DNA of 64,000 bases, taken from positions 1 through 64,000 of the forward strand of contig NZ_JAGQCY010000012.1 of the NCBI RefSeq assembly GCF_024346455.1, in the 5' to 3' direction. Shown here piece by piece: positions 1-8,912 of this stretch. How positions within the stretch are numbered: the first letter of the stretch is position 1; every line of letters begins with the position of its first letter. A model generated the notes under the pieces. It was not told the DNA's origin. It ran no database searches and saw nothing but the letters and a program-made list of their open reading frames with translations. Origin of the DNA: Cyanobium sp. Aljojuca 7A6. Lineage in GTDB: Bacteria; Cyanobacteriota; Cyanobacteriia; PCC-6307; Cyanobiaceae. Position numbers and translations under genes: made by a program.

Positions 1-124
1 AGGCCGTTGGGAACAGCAGCAGACCGGACCACCCCACGAAAACGAAGCGGTCGCGCTTGAGCCAGTCGTCGAGGACGTCGAACCATCCACGGGTGGCCGG
101 TGCACGCCCTAGGGCGATCGTCAT
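1..124 (-). CDS. psbD: Photosystem II D2 protein, 5' end only
   Basis: The first 41 codons of D2, running off the left edge. The reverse-strand translation starts [20 protein letters not shown] and continues through [14 protein letters not shown], the strongly conserved N-terminus of cyanobacterial D2. D2 forms the photosystem II reaction-centre core with D1 in the thylakoid membrane and binds P680 chlorophylls, pheophytin and QA. The ligands lie outside the window. The gene is divergent from ycf4, with a 153-nt spacer that must hold both promoters. Identification is from direct recognition of the N-terminal sequence. Confidence 0.96.
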   Translation of the reverse strand, partial: MTIALGRAPATRGWFDVLDDWLKRDRFVFVGWSGLLLFPTA

Positions 125-160
125 GGGTGAAAGCGGTGCGGATGACCCGCAGGGCTGTGG

Positions 161-179
161 GTTACCGGGGGATGGTAAC
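161..179. promoter_or_regulatory. Inverted repeat in the psbD/ycf4 divergent spacer
   Basis: GTTACC and GGTAAC are perfect 6-bp arms separated by 7 nt, lying 37-55 nt upstream of the psbD start codon. The spacer carries the promoters for two photosystem genes, so an operator or a leader hairpin is plausible. It does not match the HLR1 direct-repeat pattern for RpaB that I know, and no regulator can be named. Confidence 0.3.
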
Positions 180-277
180 AACGTTGATCCGCCCCCCGCG
201 CCAGGCGACACGGGCTGAAACTGACGCCTCCGGCACGCTTCACGGCAGGATGGCCACCCACTGCCCTTTCGTCCCGC

Positions 278-844
278 ATGGCTTCGCCTGGCGTCGCTTC
301 CCCTTCCGCCGACGAGCAGGTGCTGGAGCAACCGGTGCTCGGCTCCCGGCGTCTCTCCAACCTCCTGGTGGCGGCCGCCGTCAGCATCGGAGGCCTTGGT
401 TTCGTGCTCACGAGCGCCTCCAGCCGCTTCGGCCGCGATCTGCTGCCCATTGGCCACCCCGCCGCCCTGGTCTGGGTGCCCCAGGGACTCGTGATGGGGC
501 TCTACGGGGTGGCGGCGCTGTTGCTGGCCATCTACCTCTGGCTTGTGATCGGCATCAATGTGGGCTCGGGCAGCAACCGCTTCGACCGGGGGGCTGGCGA
601 AGCCCGTATCAGCCGCCGCGGTTTCCGCCAGCTGATTGAGGTGGTGATTCCGCTGCGGGAGATCCAGGCGGTGAAGGTGGAGGTGCGGGACGGCCTCAGT
701 CCGCAGCGGCGCCTGGCCCTGCGCGTCCAGGGTCGTCGGGACATGCCCCTGACCCGGGTGGGGGAACCGATGCCCCTGGCCGACCTTGAGCTGGCGGGTG
801 CCCGCCTGGCCCGCTTTCTGGGTGTTCCCCTGGAGGGCCTCTGA
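278..844 (+). CDS. ycf4: Photosystem I assembly protein Ycf4
   Basis: A 188-residue protein, the usual length for Ycf4, which is a thylakoid protein needed for efficient photosystem I assembly. Two hydrophobic segments lie near residues 28-48 and 63-90, followed by a basic cytoplasmic part. The motif GSGSNRFDR after the second segment and [19 protein letters not shown] further on are family hallmarks. ATG 278 is chosen because the family has a short polar N-terminus before the first membrane segment. The next gene starts 1 nt after this stop, suggesting cotranscription with the cyclophilin-like lipoprotein. Confidence 0.93.
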   Translation: MASPGVASPSADEQVLEQPVLGSRRLSNLLVAAAVSIGGLGFVLTSASSRFGRDLLPIGHPAALVWVPQGLVMGLYGVAALLLAIYLWLVIGINVGSGSNRFDRGAGEARISRRGFRQLIEVVIPLREIQAVKVEVRDGLSPQRRLALRVQGRRDMPLTRVGEPMPLADLELAGARLARFLGVPLEGL

Positions 845-845
845 C

Positions 846-1589
846 ATGCGACAGCGCGATGGACGACACCGCACGAACCCCGCGTCCCTGGGCTGGCGGC
901 TGCTGCTGCTGCTGGTTCTCGGCCTGACACCCCTCGGACTGGCGGCCTGCGCCGCCGACACCGGCAACCGACCGCTGGGATGCGAAGCGGCCAACACCCC
1001 TTGCCTGGAGGGCACGGCGGTGGTGGCGATGGAGACCAGCAAGGGTCCTGTGGAGCTCCGGCTCGACGGCGCGGCGGCCCCCCTCACCGCGGGCAACTTC
1101 GTCGATCTGGTGCGGCGAGGTGCCTACAACGGCACCGTGTTTCACCGGGTTGTGAAGGAGCCGGTGCCCTTCGTGGTGCAGGGCGGCGATCCCAGCAGTG
1201 CCGACCCGAAAGTGGCCCCCGGTGACTACGGCTCGGGCAGCTTCGTGGACCCTGCCAGTGGCGAGTCCCGACTCATTCCCCTGGAGCTCAAGCTCAGCGG
1301 CGCCCCGGAACCACGCTACGGCGAGGAGATCACCACCCCGACAGCCACGCGCCAGCTGGCCCTCACCCACGAGCGCGGCGCCATCGCCATGGCCCGCTCC
1401 GCCGACCCCAATTCGGCCAGCGCCCAGTTTTATGTGGCCCTGCAGGCGCTGCCTGAGCTGGATGGCCGCTACGCGGTGTTCGGCCGGGTGAGCAAGGGCA
1501 TGGAGGTGATCGACCGGATCCAGCAGGGGGACAAGTTGATCAGGGCCCGGGTGATCGAAGGGGGCACGCTGGTCAAGCAGAAGCCTTGA
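846..1589 (+). CDS. Cyclophilin-type peptidyl-prolyl isomerase, lipoprotein
   Basis: A 247-residue protein starting at ATG 846, just after ycf4. A signal sequence with a leucine-rich core ends in LAAC, a lipobox, so the mature protein is probably anchored through a lipidated Cys. The rest is a cyclophilin domain: [38 protein letters not shown] and a C-terminal block with [11 protein letters not shown]. It should catalyse proline cis-trans isomerisation in the periplasm or thylakoid lumen. The start is placed at 846 rather than further upstream because that gives a clean signal peptide. Confidence 0.9.
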   Translation: MRQRDGRHRTNPASLGWRLLLLLVLGLTPLGLAACAADTGNRPLGCEAANTPCLEGTAVVAMETSKGPVELRLDGAAAPLTAGNFVDLVRRGAYNGTVFHRVVKEPVPFVVQGGDPSSADPKVAPGDYGSGSFVDPASGESRLIPLELKLSGAPEPRYGEEITTPTATRQLALTHERGAIAMARSADPNSASAQFYVALQALPELDGRYAVFGRVSKGMEVIDRIQQGDKLIRARVIEGGTLVKQKP

Positions 1590-1596
1590 GGCCCTT

Positions 1597-2127
1597 TCAG
1601 GCCGGGACCCGCTTGTCGGAGACGGTGGCCTTGAGCAGCTCGGTGTTCACCCCCGAGGCTCGCTCCAGGGCCACCTTGCCCGTGCGGGCGATCTCCAGGA
1701 TTCCGTAGGCCTCAAGCAGCCGCTCCAGGGCTACCAGCTTGCCCGGATCCCCCACCACTTCCAGGGTGAGGGCGTCATCGGCCACGTCCACCACCTTGGC
1801 CCGGAAGACCTGCACCAGATCGAAGATGGCGCCGCGATTCTCCGCGGGCGCCGACACCTTGAGGAGCATCAGCTCCCGCTCCACCGCCGGAATGGTGGAG
1901 AGGTCGATCACGCCGAGCACGTTGATCAGCTTGTTGAGCTGCTTCGTCATCTGCTCAAGGGTGCGGTCGTCCCCTTCCACCACCATGGTCAGGCGCGACA
2001 TGCCCCGGTGCTCCGCCGGCCCCACGGCCAGGCTCTCAATGTTGAAACCCCGCCGGGCGAACAGACCGGAAATGCGGCTCAGGGCGCCCGATTCGTCTTC
2101 CACCAGCACCGAGAGGGTGTGCTTCAT
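1597..2127 (-). CDS. ilvN: Acetolactate synthase small (regulatory) subunit
   Basis: A 176-residue protein beginning [20 protein letters not shown], the classic N-terminal ACT domain of the acetohydroxyacid synthase regulatory subunit, followed by the C-terminal small-subunit domain. It binds valine and controls the catalytic subunit in branched-chain amino-acid synthesis. ATG 2127 is chosen because homologues start exactly at MKHTLSV; the open frame further upstream is unlike the family. The gene converges on the cyclophilin gene with only 7 nt between the stops. The catalytic subunit is not in the window. Confidence 0.95.
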   Translation of the reverse strand: MKHTLSVLVEDESGALSRISGLFARRGFNIESLAVGPAEHRGMSRLTMVVEGDDRTLEQMTKQLNKLINVLGVIDLSTIPAVERELMLLKVSAPAENRGAIFDLVQVFRAKVVDVADDALTLEVVGDPGKLVALERLLEAYGILEIARTGKVALERASGVNTELLKATVSDKRVPA

Positions 2128-2215
2128 GTCGGGCTCGTGAGCGGGGTGCGGCGGGGGACCGGGGGGAAAGCCGGCACGGTCTAACCAACGGTACGCGCCA
2201 GGGGACGTCGTCCCT

Positions 2216-3190
2216 TCAGCCCGTCTCCAGACGCTCCAGCCAGCGGAGCACCGCGCCACCGAAGGCGTCAGGGGTTTCATCGTGGGGACAGTGGCCGCAG
2301 GAGGGGATCACGTGCAGGTCGAGGTCGCTGCGCAACCGCAGGCACTGCTGGGAGACCTCCAACGGCACCAGCCGATCCTGGCCGCCCCAGACCAGCAGGG
2401 TGGGCCGCCCCAGCCGTTGCAGCAGCGAGACGGCGGTGGCCCGGTAGGGCCGCAGGGCCATGCCGATGCTCATGGCCCGCAGGGCCCTGACCGCTCCGGG
2501 GCGTCGAGCGGGCCGGGCGATCAGCCGACGCAGCTCCTGGTCACCGATCACCGGGTGGTGGTAGGCCGACTGGATGCCCAGGTCGAGCAGGGGGGAATGG
2601 GCCAGCAGCGGAACCAGCAGCTCCAGGGGCAGGAGCCGCAGCAGGAGATGGATCACCCCCCGTTGCAGTCGCCGTCGCCAGGGGCGGCGGCGGGGCGGGC
2701 GCCGCCCGGCCATCAGCAGGCTGGGATCGGGGAGGGGAGCCGCCACCACGGCCCGCACCCACTGCGGGGCATAGACGCTGCAGGTCAGGGCCACCAGGCC
2801 ACCGAGGGAATGGCCCACCAGCACCGCCGGCGCCTGGACCACCTCCGCCAGGAACGCCTGCACCTGGCGGGCCCACAGGCGGTTGTCCAGGGCCTGATGG
2901 CGATCCAGCCCCGGCTGGCTGGAGGCACCGAAGCCGATCAGATCGAGGCTGTAGACGCACCACCCCGCCGCCGCCAGGGGGCCGGCGTTGCGGCGCCAGT
3001 GGCCGCTGGCGGCTCCGAAGCCGTGCAACAACAGCAGCGCCGGTCGGTCAGGGCTCCCCAGGCGGCGCCAATGGCAGCTCTGGCCGCGCCAGAGCCACTG
3101 GGCGTGATCGCCCCACTCAGCTCCCTCCTGCGGTGCGACCTCCCCGGGGGCAGGCTGGGGGTCGGCGGACGACACCGATGGTTGCGGCAA
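2216..3190 (-). CDS. Alpha/beta-fold hydrolase
   Basis: About 324 residues from a TTG at 3190; the start is uncertain because the first 40 residues are low-complexity. The alpha/beta hydrolase core is clear: [14 protein letters not shown] (oxyanion loop), nucleophile elbow VGHSLGG, a charge-relay acid in [10 protein letters not shown], and the catalytic His in SCGHCPHDE near the C-terminus. Cyanobacteria have many such enzymes of unknown substrate, some annotated as chlorophyll- or pheophytin-related hydrolases. It is divergent from the trm1-type gene with only 10 nt between start codons, so the promoters must lie inside the coding regions. Confidence 0.85.
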   Translation of the reverse strand: MPQPSVSSADPQPAPGEVAPQEGAEWGDHAQWLWRGQSCHWRRLGSPDRPALLLLHGFGAASGHWRRNAGPLAAAGWCVYSLDLIGFGASSQPGLDRHQALDNRLWARQVQAFLAEVVQAPAVLVGHSLGGLVALTCSVYAPQWVRAVVAAPLPDPSLLMAGRRPPRRRPWRRRLQRGVIHLLLRLLPLELLVPLLAHSPLLDLGIQSAYHHPVIGDQELRRLIARPARRPGAVRALRAMSIGMALRPYRATAVSLLQRLGRPTLLVWGGQDRLVPLEVSQQCLRLRSDLDLHVIPSCGHCPHDETPDAFGGAVLRWLERLETG

Positions 3191-3200
3191 GGACCTGGAC

Positions 3201-4367
3201 TTGAGCGAACCCCCTCACTATTGCGAAGGTGCGGCCCTGGTGGAGACCGGTGACGGCTTCTTCCGAGCCGCCTCGCGGCCGGCCAGGGATTTCGGCGTGC
3301 TGCTGGCACGGACGCTGGCCGCCCGAGGGCTGGACGGTCCCTTGCGGGTCCTCGATGGCATGGCGGGCTGCGGCATCCGGGCTCTCCGTTATGGCCTGGA
3401 GGGTGGTGCCGGGGCGGTGTGGGCCAACGACGCCGACCCGGATCGCCTGCCCCTGCTGGAGCGGAATCTGTCCCGGTTGCCGGTGGGGGTGGAACGGCAG
3501 CTGAGCACCGCCACCGCCGAGCAGCTGCTGGCCGGTTGCCTGGTGGAGGGGCGTCGCTTCGAGCTGGTGGATCTGGATGCCTTCGGCTGTCCGGCCGCCC
3601 TGGTTCCCCTGGCCCTGGAGGCGGTGGCCTTCGGCGGCGTGCTCTACCTGGCCAGCACCGACGGACGTTCGGCCACGGGCCATGACCGCCGGGCTGCCGT
3701 GCGCCGTTTCGGTGCCGCCGCCAGGGCTCACCCCGCCAGCTGGGAGATCGCCCTGCGCCTCCAGCTGGGGTTGCTGGCCCGGACCGCCTGGGCGATGGGG
3801 CGGGGGATCCTCCCCATACTGAGCTTCAGCGAAGGGCGGGCGTTCCGCACCGCCGTGCGCCTGGAGCGGCATCCCGCCGGCGGAGAGGAGGCCCAGCTGG
3901 GCCTGGTGGCCCATTGCCACGGCTGCGGCGATCAGCAGGTGCAGAGCCTGCTGCGGCTCGGACGCTGGCGGCCTTGCGATTGCCCTGGAGCTGCATCGGG
4001 CGAGGCGCCGTCCCTGGCGGTGAGTGGCCCGCTCTGGATCGGCCCCCTCCAGGATCCCGCCACGCTCACGGCGATGCTGCAGGAGGCCGAGGCGGGCAAA
4101 GCCCACCTGGACCGGCCTGGACGGCGGCGGCTGGAGCGGCTCCGGGACGATCCGGCCACGACACCCCGCTGCTGGCCGGTGGACGCGATTGCCCGCCGCC
4201 TGGGTCAGGGTCCGCCGCCGCTGGCGGCGCTGGTGGCGGCGCTGACGGCGGAGGGTTTCGCCACGGCGGCCAGCGGGGTGATGGCCGGCCAGCTGCGCAC
4301 GGAGGCCCCCTGGCCCCTGGTCGTGGCGACGGCCAGGAGGTTGGCGGCCGCAACGGCTGCTAGATAG
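3201..4367 (+). CDS. tRNA (guanine-N2)-dimethyltransferase, Trm1 family
   Basis: A 388-residue protein with an SAM-binding Rossmann core, [20 protein letters not shown], then [17 protein letters not shown] and [11 protein letters not shown], matching the Trm1 family that dimethylates G26 (and in Aquifex also G27) of tRNA. A Cys-rich patch near residue 240 (CHGCGDQQ and WRPCDCPG) fits the family's zinc-like region. Trm1 is common in archaea and eukaryotes and rare in bacteria outside cyanobacteria and Aquificales. The start is a TTG at 3201; no ATG is available upstream of the first conserved residues ([10 protein letters not shown]). Confidence 0.86.
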   Translation: MSEPPHYCEGAALVETGDGFFRAASRPARDFGVLLARTLAARGLDGPLRVLDGMAGCGIRALRYGLEGGAGAVWANDADPDRLPLLERNLSRLPVGVERQLSTATAEQLLAGCLVEGRRFELVDLDAFGCPAALVPLALEAVAFGGVLYLASTDGRSATGHDRRAAVRRFGAAARAHPASWEIALRLQLGLLARTAWAMGRGILPILSFSEGRAFRTAVRLERHPAGGEEAQLGLVAHCHGCGDQQVQSLLRLGRWRPCDCPGAASGEAPSLAVSGPLWIGPLQDPATLTAMLQEAEAGKAHLDRPGRRRLERLRDDPATTPRCWPVDAIARRLGQGPPPLAALVAALTAEGFATAASGVMAGQLRTEAPWPLVVATARRLAAATAAR

Positions 4368-4393
4368 GTAGCCCGTTCCCCTTTGTCCGGGCC

Positions 4394-4492
4394 ATGGCCT
4401 CTGAAATCTTCGGCACCGCCGCCATCTTCTGGGTGCTGATCCCCGTCGGGCTGGCGGGCGGCGCCCTGCTGCTCAAGCTCCTCAACGACTGA
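4394..4492 (+). CDS. petM: Cytochrome b6f complex subunit PetM
   Basis: A 32-residue single-helix membrane peptide, starting [20 protein letters not shown] and ending LLLKLLND. This matches PetM (subunit VII) of the cytochrome b6f complex almost residue for residue. PetM is a peripheral one-helix subunit in the thylakoid membrane. It lies 26 nt after the trm1-type gene and 58 nt before ycf39, all on the same strand. Confidence 0.95.
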   Translation: MASEIFGTAAIFWVLIPVGLAGGALLLKLLND

Positions 4493-4550
4493 GCAGCGCG
4501 CCGGGGACTGACGCACCCCTAGGCTCAATCTCCTTCCCTTGCAGGGGTCC

Positions 4551-5513
4551 ATGAAGGTTCTGGTCATCGGTGGAACAGGAACCCTCGGTCGCCAGATCGC
4601 CCGTCGTGCCCTCGACGCCGGCCATGTTGTCCGCTGTGTGGTGCGCTCCCCTCGCAAGGCCGCCTTCCTTCAGGAATGGGGCTGTGATCTCACCCGCGGC
4701 GACCTGCTGGAGCCCGCCAGTCTGGATTACGCCCTGGAGGGCCAGGAGGCGGTGATCGATGCTGCCACGGCCCGGGCCACCGACGGTGGCAGTGCCTATG
4801 AGATCGATTGGGATGGCAAACAGAACCTCTTCGCGGCCTGTCGCCGCGCCGGCTTGAGCCGACTGGTTTTCATGTCGTTGCTGGGTGCCTCCAAGCACCG
4901 TGGCGTGCCGCTCATGGACATCAAGGCGTGCACCGAAGAGTGGCTTGAGGCCTCCGACCTCGACTACACGATCCTGCGCGGTGTCGCCTTCATGCAGGGC
5001 CTGATCAGCCAGTTTGCGATTCCGGTGCTGGAGAGCCAGACCGTCTGGGTGAGCGGGGCGCCGACGCCGATCGCCTACATGAACACCCAGGACGTGGCCC
5101 GTTTCGCCGTGGCGGCCCTGGAGCGACCCGACACGATCCGGCAGGCGTTCCCGGTCGTGGGTCCGAGGGCCTGGATCACCGGGGAGATCACCCAGCTTTG
5201 TGAGCGCTACAGCGGCCGCGAAGCCCGGGTGTTTCGGGTGCCGCCGGTGCTCCTGGGGCTGATGCAGTCGGTCACAGGCTTCTTCGAAGCCAGCCTCAAC
5301 GTGGCCGAACGTCTCGCCTTCGCCGAAGTGGTGGGCGGAGGCGAGCCCCTGACGGCGCCGATGGAGGCCAGCTACGCCGCCTTCGGCCTCGATCCGGCCG
5401 AAACCACTCGGCTGGAGGATTACCTCAAGGAGTACTACGACACGATCCTGCGGCGCCTGCGGGAGATGGAGTCCGACCTCGACAAGGAAGCCAAGAAGAA
5501 GCTTCCCTTCTGA
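4551..5513 (+). CDS. ycf39: Ycf39-type NAD(P)-binding protein (photosystem II assembly)
   Basis: A 320-residue atypical short-chain dehydrogenase/NmrA-like protein. The N-terminus MKVLVIGGTGTLGRQIARRA contains the NAD(P)-binding GGTGTLG loop, and MSLLGASKH and YTILRGVAFMQGL follow as in Ycf39. Known Ycf39 works with high-light-inducible proteins to deliver chlorophyll to newly made D1 during photosystem II assembly. ATG 4551 is chosen because the Rossmann fold begins immediately. The position next to petM and near psbD and ycf4 fits a photosynthesis role. The C-terminal KKKLPF tail is charged. Confidence 0.92.
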   Translation: MKVLVIGGTGTLGRQIARRALDAGHVVRCVVRSPRKAAFLQEWGCDLTRGDLLEPASLDYALEGQEAVIDAATARATDGGSAYEIDWDGKQNLFAACRRAGLSRLVFMSLLGASKHRGVPLMDIKACTEEWLEASDLDYTILRGVAFMQGLISQFAIPVLESQTVWVSGAPTPIAYMNTQDVARFAVAALERPDTIRQAFPVVGPRAWITGEITQLCERYSGREARVFRVPPVLLGLMQSVTGFFEASLNVAERLAFAEVVGGGEPLTAPMEASYAAFGLDPAETTRLEDYLKEYYDTILRRLREMESDLDKEAKKKLPF

Positions 5514-5566
5514 AGCGGTGCCACGCGCCAGTTCGTGTGTACTATTGCAGGGGTTTGCCGGCTGTC

Positions 5567-5782
5567 ATGGCGATTTCCCAGATCAAGAACCTCCAGCGGC
5601 GTCTGGCCAACCTGGAGGAGGAGGCCATCGGAGAGCTCACACGGGCCTGTGGCCACGAGCTCTGGGCGTCGTTGGGCTTCGATGCCTTCGACACCCTTGA
5701 GGATCCCGATCGTCGTGCCCGGGCGAACTATTACTACGGTCAGCTTCAGACGGTCAGGGAGCTCAAGGACGCCCTGATCTGA
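5567..5782 (+). CDS. Small conserved-type hypothetical protein
   Basis: A 71-residue protein, MAISQIKNLQRRLANLEEE at the start, with a short coiled-coil-like N-terminus, then an acidic C-terminal half rich in Tyr (NYYYGQLQTVRELKDALI). No domain recognised. ATG 5567 is preferred over an upstream start that would add Cys-rich residues. It overlaps the end of the convergent rluE-type gene by 20 nt. Codon use matches the neighbouring core genes. Confidence 0.65.
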   Translation: MAISQIKNLQRRLANLEEEAIGELTRACGHELWASLGFDAFDTLEDPDRRARANYYYGQLQTVRELKDALI

Positions 5783-6371
5783 GCAGGGCCGCCAGGCGTT
5801 CTTGCTCCAGGGGGCTCACGGCGCGCCAGGCGCCGGGGGCCAGGCCGACCAGATCCAGGGGCGGGCCTCCGTCCATCAGGTCGATCGCCGTCCGCAACAG
5901 GCGCAGCGTGGGGAGACCCACAGCGGCGGTCATGCGCCGTACCTGCCGGTTGCGCCCCTCGCGCAACTCCAGTTCCAACCAGTCGGTCGGCACCCGCAGG
6001 CGGTGGCGGATCGGCGGATCTCTCTCGGGAAGGGCGGGGTCCGCCACGGCCCGGGCACGGGCCGGCAGGGTGCGTCGCCCCTGCACCATCACCCCCTGGC
6101 AGAGGCTGTCGAGGGCCGCTGCGGTGATGACACCCTCCACCTGCACCAGATACCGGCGCCAGTGACCCCTGGCCGGATCGGTGAGCCTGGCCTGCAGTTG
6201 CCCATCGTCGGTGAGCACGAGCAGTCCTTCGCTGTCTGCGTCCAGGCGACCGGCGGCATAGACGCCCGGCTGATCAATCAGCTCGGCCAGGGTGCCCCAG
6301 GGGCTGCCCGGTTCCGGACGGAACTGGCTGAGCACCCCGTAGGGCTTGTGGAGCAGCAGGGTGGTGGTCAC
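5763..6371 (-). CDS. rRNA pseudouridine synthase, RsuA/RluE family
   Basis: A 202-residue protein starting MTTTLLLHKPYGVLSQF. The catalytic motif GRLDADSEGLLVLTDDG (Asp44) and the C-terminal LREGRNRQVRRMTAAVGLPT are those of the RsuA/RluB/E/F family. It lacks an N-terminal S4 domain, which fits RluE, the enzyme that makes pseudouridine 2457 in E. coli 23S rRNA. The specific target site here is inferred. It converges on and overlaps the small gene before it. Confidence 0.9.
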   Translation of the reverse strand: MTTTLLLHKPYGVLSQFRPEPGSPWGTLAELIDQPGVYAAGRLDADSEGLLVLTDDGQLQARLTDPARGHWRRYLVQVEGVITAAALDSLCQGVMVQGRRTLPARARAVADPALPERDPPIRHRLRVPTDWLELELREGRNRQVRRMTAAVGLPTLRLLRTAIDLMDGGPPLDLVGLAPGAWRAVSPLEQERLAALLRSGRP

Positions 6372-6383
6372 GGCCCCGCGGGA

Positions 6384-6473
6384 TCAGGAGCTTTCCCGGG
6401 CCCGCCAGAGGTTGACCACGCCGATCGAGATGAGCAGCAGGCCCAGATCCATCGCGATGGGAGGAAGGATCAT
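6384..6473 (-). CDS. Possible 29-residue single-helix membrane peptide
   Basis: An ATG-initiated frame of 29 codons, 12 nt upstream of the rluE-type gene. The peptide contains MDLGLLLISIGVVNLWRARE, a hydrophobic stretch followed by basic residues, as in small photosynthetic membrane subunits. It does not match PetG, PetL, PetN, PsaM, PsbY or Ycf12 sequences that I know. No Shine-Dalgarno sequence is visible. It could be a real small thylakoid subunit or chance. Confidence 0.35.
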   Translation of the reverse strand: MILPPIAMDLGLLLISIGVVNLWRARESS

Positions 6474-6604
6474 GGGGTGGGGCCTGGGCGCTTGGTCGGC
6501 TGACCCTATCGCTCCGGTCTTCTCACCGTGTGACGGGCTTTGGAGCAGGCACGGCCGACGCTTAAGCTGAACCTCTGTTGTTTTCCTCAGGCCACCCTTC
6601 CCGC

Positions 6605-6874
6605 ATGATCGAAACGTCCGGTGTGATCGAAAAGGAGCAGGGCAACGGGTTCTACCTGGTCACCCTTGAGCAGCCTGCCGGTCACCAGTGTCTCTGCCGG
6701 GCGGCGGGCAAGCTCACCAAGTTCCGGATCAAGCTGCTGGCCGGCGACAAGGTGTTGGTGGAGATCAGCCCCTACGACCTGACCCGGGGCCGCATCACCT
6801 ACCGGGAGCGCAACGCCGGAGCCACCGGCCCCCGGCCAGGGGGGAACCGTCCCGGCGGTCCCAGGCGTCGCTGA
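6605..6874 (+). CDS. IF-1-like S1-domain protein (divergent second IF-1)
   Basis: An 89-residue protein that is an IF-1 fold almost from end to end. LLAGDKVLVEISPYDLTRGRITYRER aligns with the C-terminal half of translation initiation factor 1 (canonical GDxVxVExSPYDLTKGRITYR, quoted as pattern). The N-terminal half is divergent: the canonical LPNAMFRV and HISGKMRKN segments are replaced by GNGFYLVTLEQPAGHQC and AAGKLTKF, and a Gly/Arg/Pro tail of about 20 residues is added. Cyanobacteria carry the canonical infA in the ribosomal protein cluster, so this is probably a paralogue. ATG 6605 gives the expected MIETSGVIEKE start. Confidence 0.85.
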   Translation: MIETSGVIEKEQGNGFYLVTLEQPAGHQCLCRAAGKLTKFRIKLLAGDKVLVEISPYDLTRGRITYRERNAGATGPRPGGNRPGGPRRR

Positions 6875-6880
6875 GCCGGC

Positions 6881-7171
6881 TCAGATCTCCAGCAGGCCGT
6901 CCGTTTCGGGACGGCGGCCGAGGTGCAAGTCTCTGGGCACCATCAGAACATTGGCCTGAAGCAGTTCGGGGTGGTCTTCCAATGTGAGGAGCCACTCACG
7001 GAATTCCTCGTTGATGGCATAGCTGTCTTCGAACAGCTCGCGGCCATCGAGGGCAGCCCGGCGGGCCAGGGCCCAGCAGACCGCCACGGTCACGCGGCGA
7101 TGGACGGCAGCATCAAGGGGGGCATCAAAACATTCGTCCTGTTCGCTGGAATCGCCTCTTGGCCTGTCCAT
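6881..7171 (-). CDS. Hypothetical protein
   Basis: A 96-residue acidic protein from ATG 7171 (MDRPRGDSSEQDECFDAPLD). It has a hydrophobic central helix (VTVAVCWALARRAALDGREL) and ends NVLMVPRDLHLGRRPETDG. No known domain recognised. The longer frame upstream has a low-complexity Ser/Thr/Arg composition, so the internal ATG is preferred. It converges with the IF-1-like gene, 6 nt apart. Confidence 0.6.
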   Translation of the reverse strand: MDRPRGDSSEQDECFDAPLDAAVHRRVTVAVCWALARRAALDGRELFEDSYAINEEFREWLLTLEDHPELLQANVLMVPRDLHLGRRPETDGLLEI

Positions 7172-7291
7172 CGGAATGATCTCGGTGGATGTCCTGTGGT
7201 GCCCACGTTGGCGGCTGGTGGACGCGTCGACGGTGTTGGTTGTCACATCGTTGCAGGAAAAGCGCCTGCAACAAGTCAAATGAAGCCAATT

Positions 7292-8773
7292 TTAAGCCAA
7301 TTGGCGACGAAACACCGGCAGTTCGGGGCCGCTGACGCTGAGCATTCGTCCGGCATCGTCCGCCAGGGCCTGCAGGGGCAGGCGCTGGTCGCCACCCAAC
7401 GGGCCGGCCGTGCCAGAAGCCGCGTCCGTTGGGCGCGTCCGGATCACATAGGGCTCACTGACGGTCCAGCCCCGGGCATAGCCGATCAGCAGGGGATCGG
7501 CCGGTGCAAAGACATAGGACGGCCGTCGCGGGATGGTTTCCTGACTGGAGCGATCCCCATCCATGCGCACGGCCCTGGTGATCGCCTGAACGAAGCGGCT
7601 GCGGGTGACCACGGTGGTCAGGTAGGCCACCACCCGTAGTCGGGGGGCATCGAAGCCTTCGGCGCACATGTCGATGCTCACCAGCCAGTCGGCCTCCCCG
7701 GCCTGGAACGCTGCCAGGCGCTGGGCCGCCTCCGGGTCCTGGGAGTGCACCAGATGCACCCGGTCCCCTTCCTTGGCCAGCAGGTCGGCGATGGCGCCCG
7801 CATGGCCGATGTCGCGGGCGACCACCAGGCCGCCGGCCCCCGGATGCTCCAGCCGGACCCGCTCCAGGCGGCGGCGGGCCTGGAGAAGCAGCCGCAGGGC
7901 GATCCCGCCCCGATCCCCCGGCCGGATGGCCCGACGCAGGTTGCGGGCCCGCCAGCTCTCCCGCAGCTCCGCCGACAGGGGGGAGGTCTCGGTGTCCCGT
8001 CCGTCTTCCGGGCGCCCGTGTTCCACCCAGCCGTCCTGGAACCGGAATTCCAGGGGCCGCACATCGCCGGCAGCGATCAGGGCACGGGGCTCGACGCAGA
8101 GGTCCGGAATGATGCGCTCGGCCGGGCCGTCCTGGTCGTGCATCCGGATCCGGCGGGCGGAACAGAAGCCGAGGTTGTCGGCGCGGAAGGGGGTGCCGGT
8201 GAGCCCCAGGCGCAGCTGGGCGCCGCCGCTGAGGCTGCTGAAGGCATGCCCCCACGCCGTGGCCTCCGGTTCGAGGGGATCGAGGCCCAGGTGGTGCACT
8301 TCGTCGGCGATCGCCAGCCAGCGCCTGCCCTGATGTTGGCGGCCCAGCTCCCGCTCCAGGCGCAGCCGGTGCAGGGCGGCTGCCTGGTAGCTGAGCAGCA
8401 GGCCCTGGCCGGGCGGCGAGGTGGCGGCTCCGCCTGGGGTTTCCCACTCCTGCAAAACCAGGCCGAGGCGGGCGGCGGCGCTGATCCATTGGCGCGCGAT
8501 GGCGCTGCGGTGGCAAAAAACCATGAACCGATCCAGCCGTCCTTCCCGTTGCAGCTGCTGGAAGGCAAGCAGGGCCCCCAGGGTCTTGCCGGCGCCGGGA
8601 CCGGCGTGCAGCAGCACGTCCTGCCCCCCGGGACTCGCCGCGACCAGCCGGGCCCGCAGCAGCTGAATCAGGCGCCGTTGCCAGGCCCGGGGCTCGGGGC
8701 CGCGGGGGGCGCCGGGGCTCCCCGACACAGCGGCCTCGCGGCGCAGACCCAGATCGAAGGACGGTGGCGCCAT
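7292..8773 (-). CDS. Superfamily II DNA/RNA helicase (SSL2/RAD25-like)
   Basis: A 493-residue helicase with Walker A HAGPGAGKTLGAL, motif II ADEVHHLG (DEVH box), motif III LTGTPFRAD, and motifs V-VI VSIDMCAEGFDAPRLRVV and RFVQAITRAVR. The order and the DEVH box fit the SSL2/XPB-like superfamily II group. The substrate is unknown; such cyanobacterial proteins are usually annotated as DEAD/DEAH box helicases. ATG 8773 (MAPPSFDLGL) is chosen over further upstream because the earlier residues are low-complexity. Confidence 0.9.
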   Translation of the reverse strand: MAPPSFDLGLRREAAVSGSPGAPRGPEPRAWQRRLIQLLRARLVAASPGGQDVLLHAGPGAGKTLGALLAFQQLQREGRLDRFMVFCHRSAIARQWISAAARLGLVLQEWETPGGAATSPPGQGLLLSYQAAALHRLRLERELGRQHQGRRWLAIADEVHHLGLDPLEPEATAWGHAFSSLSGGAQLRLGLTGTPFRADNLGFCSARRIRMHDQDGPAERIIPDLCVEPRALIAAGDVRPLEFRFQDGWVEHGRPEDGRDTETSPLSAELRESWRARNLRRAIRPGDRGGIALRLLLQARRRLERVRLEHPGAGGLVVARDIGHAGAIADLLAKEGDRVHLVHSQDPEAAQRLAAFQAGEADWLVSIDMCAEGFDAPRLRVVAYLTTVVTRSRFVQAITRAVRMDGDRSSQETIPRRPSYVFAPADPLLIGYARGWTVSEPYVIRTRPTDAASGTAGPLGGDQRLPLQALADDAGRMLSVSGPELPVFRRQLA

Positions 8774-8912
8774 GGGCTGATTCTGCTGGGCTGGCGAGGG
8801 GGCTGCCGCCAACGGCGGTCGCGTCCGGTGGGCGTGTCCGCACATTGGCGTCTGGGTGCTTGCCGTCCACGGCGGGGCTGTCTATCGCGGAAGAACTGTG
8901 TGTGGCCCCGCG

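Noticed and set aside
5521-5560. GTGTACTATTGC-like stretch considered as a LexA box
   Set aside because: It lacks the second half of the cyanobacterial LexA motif.
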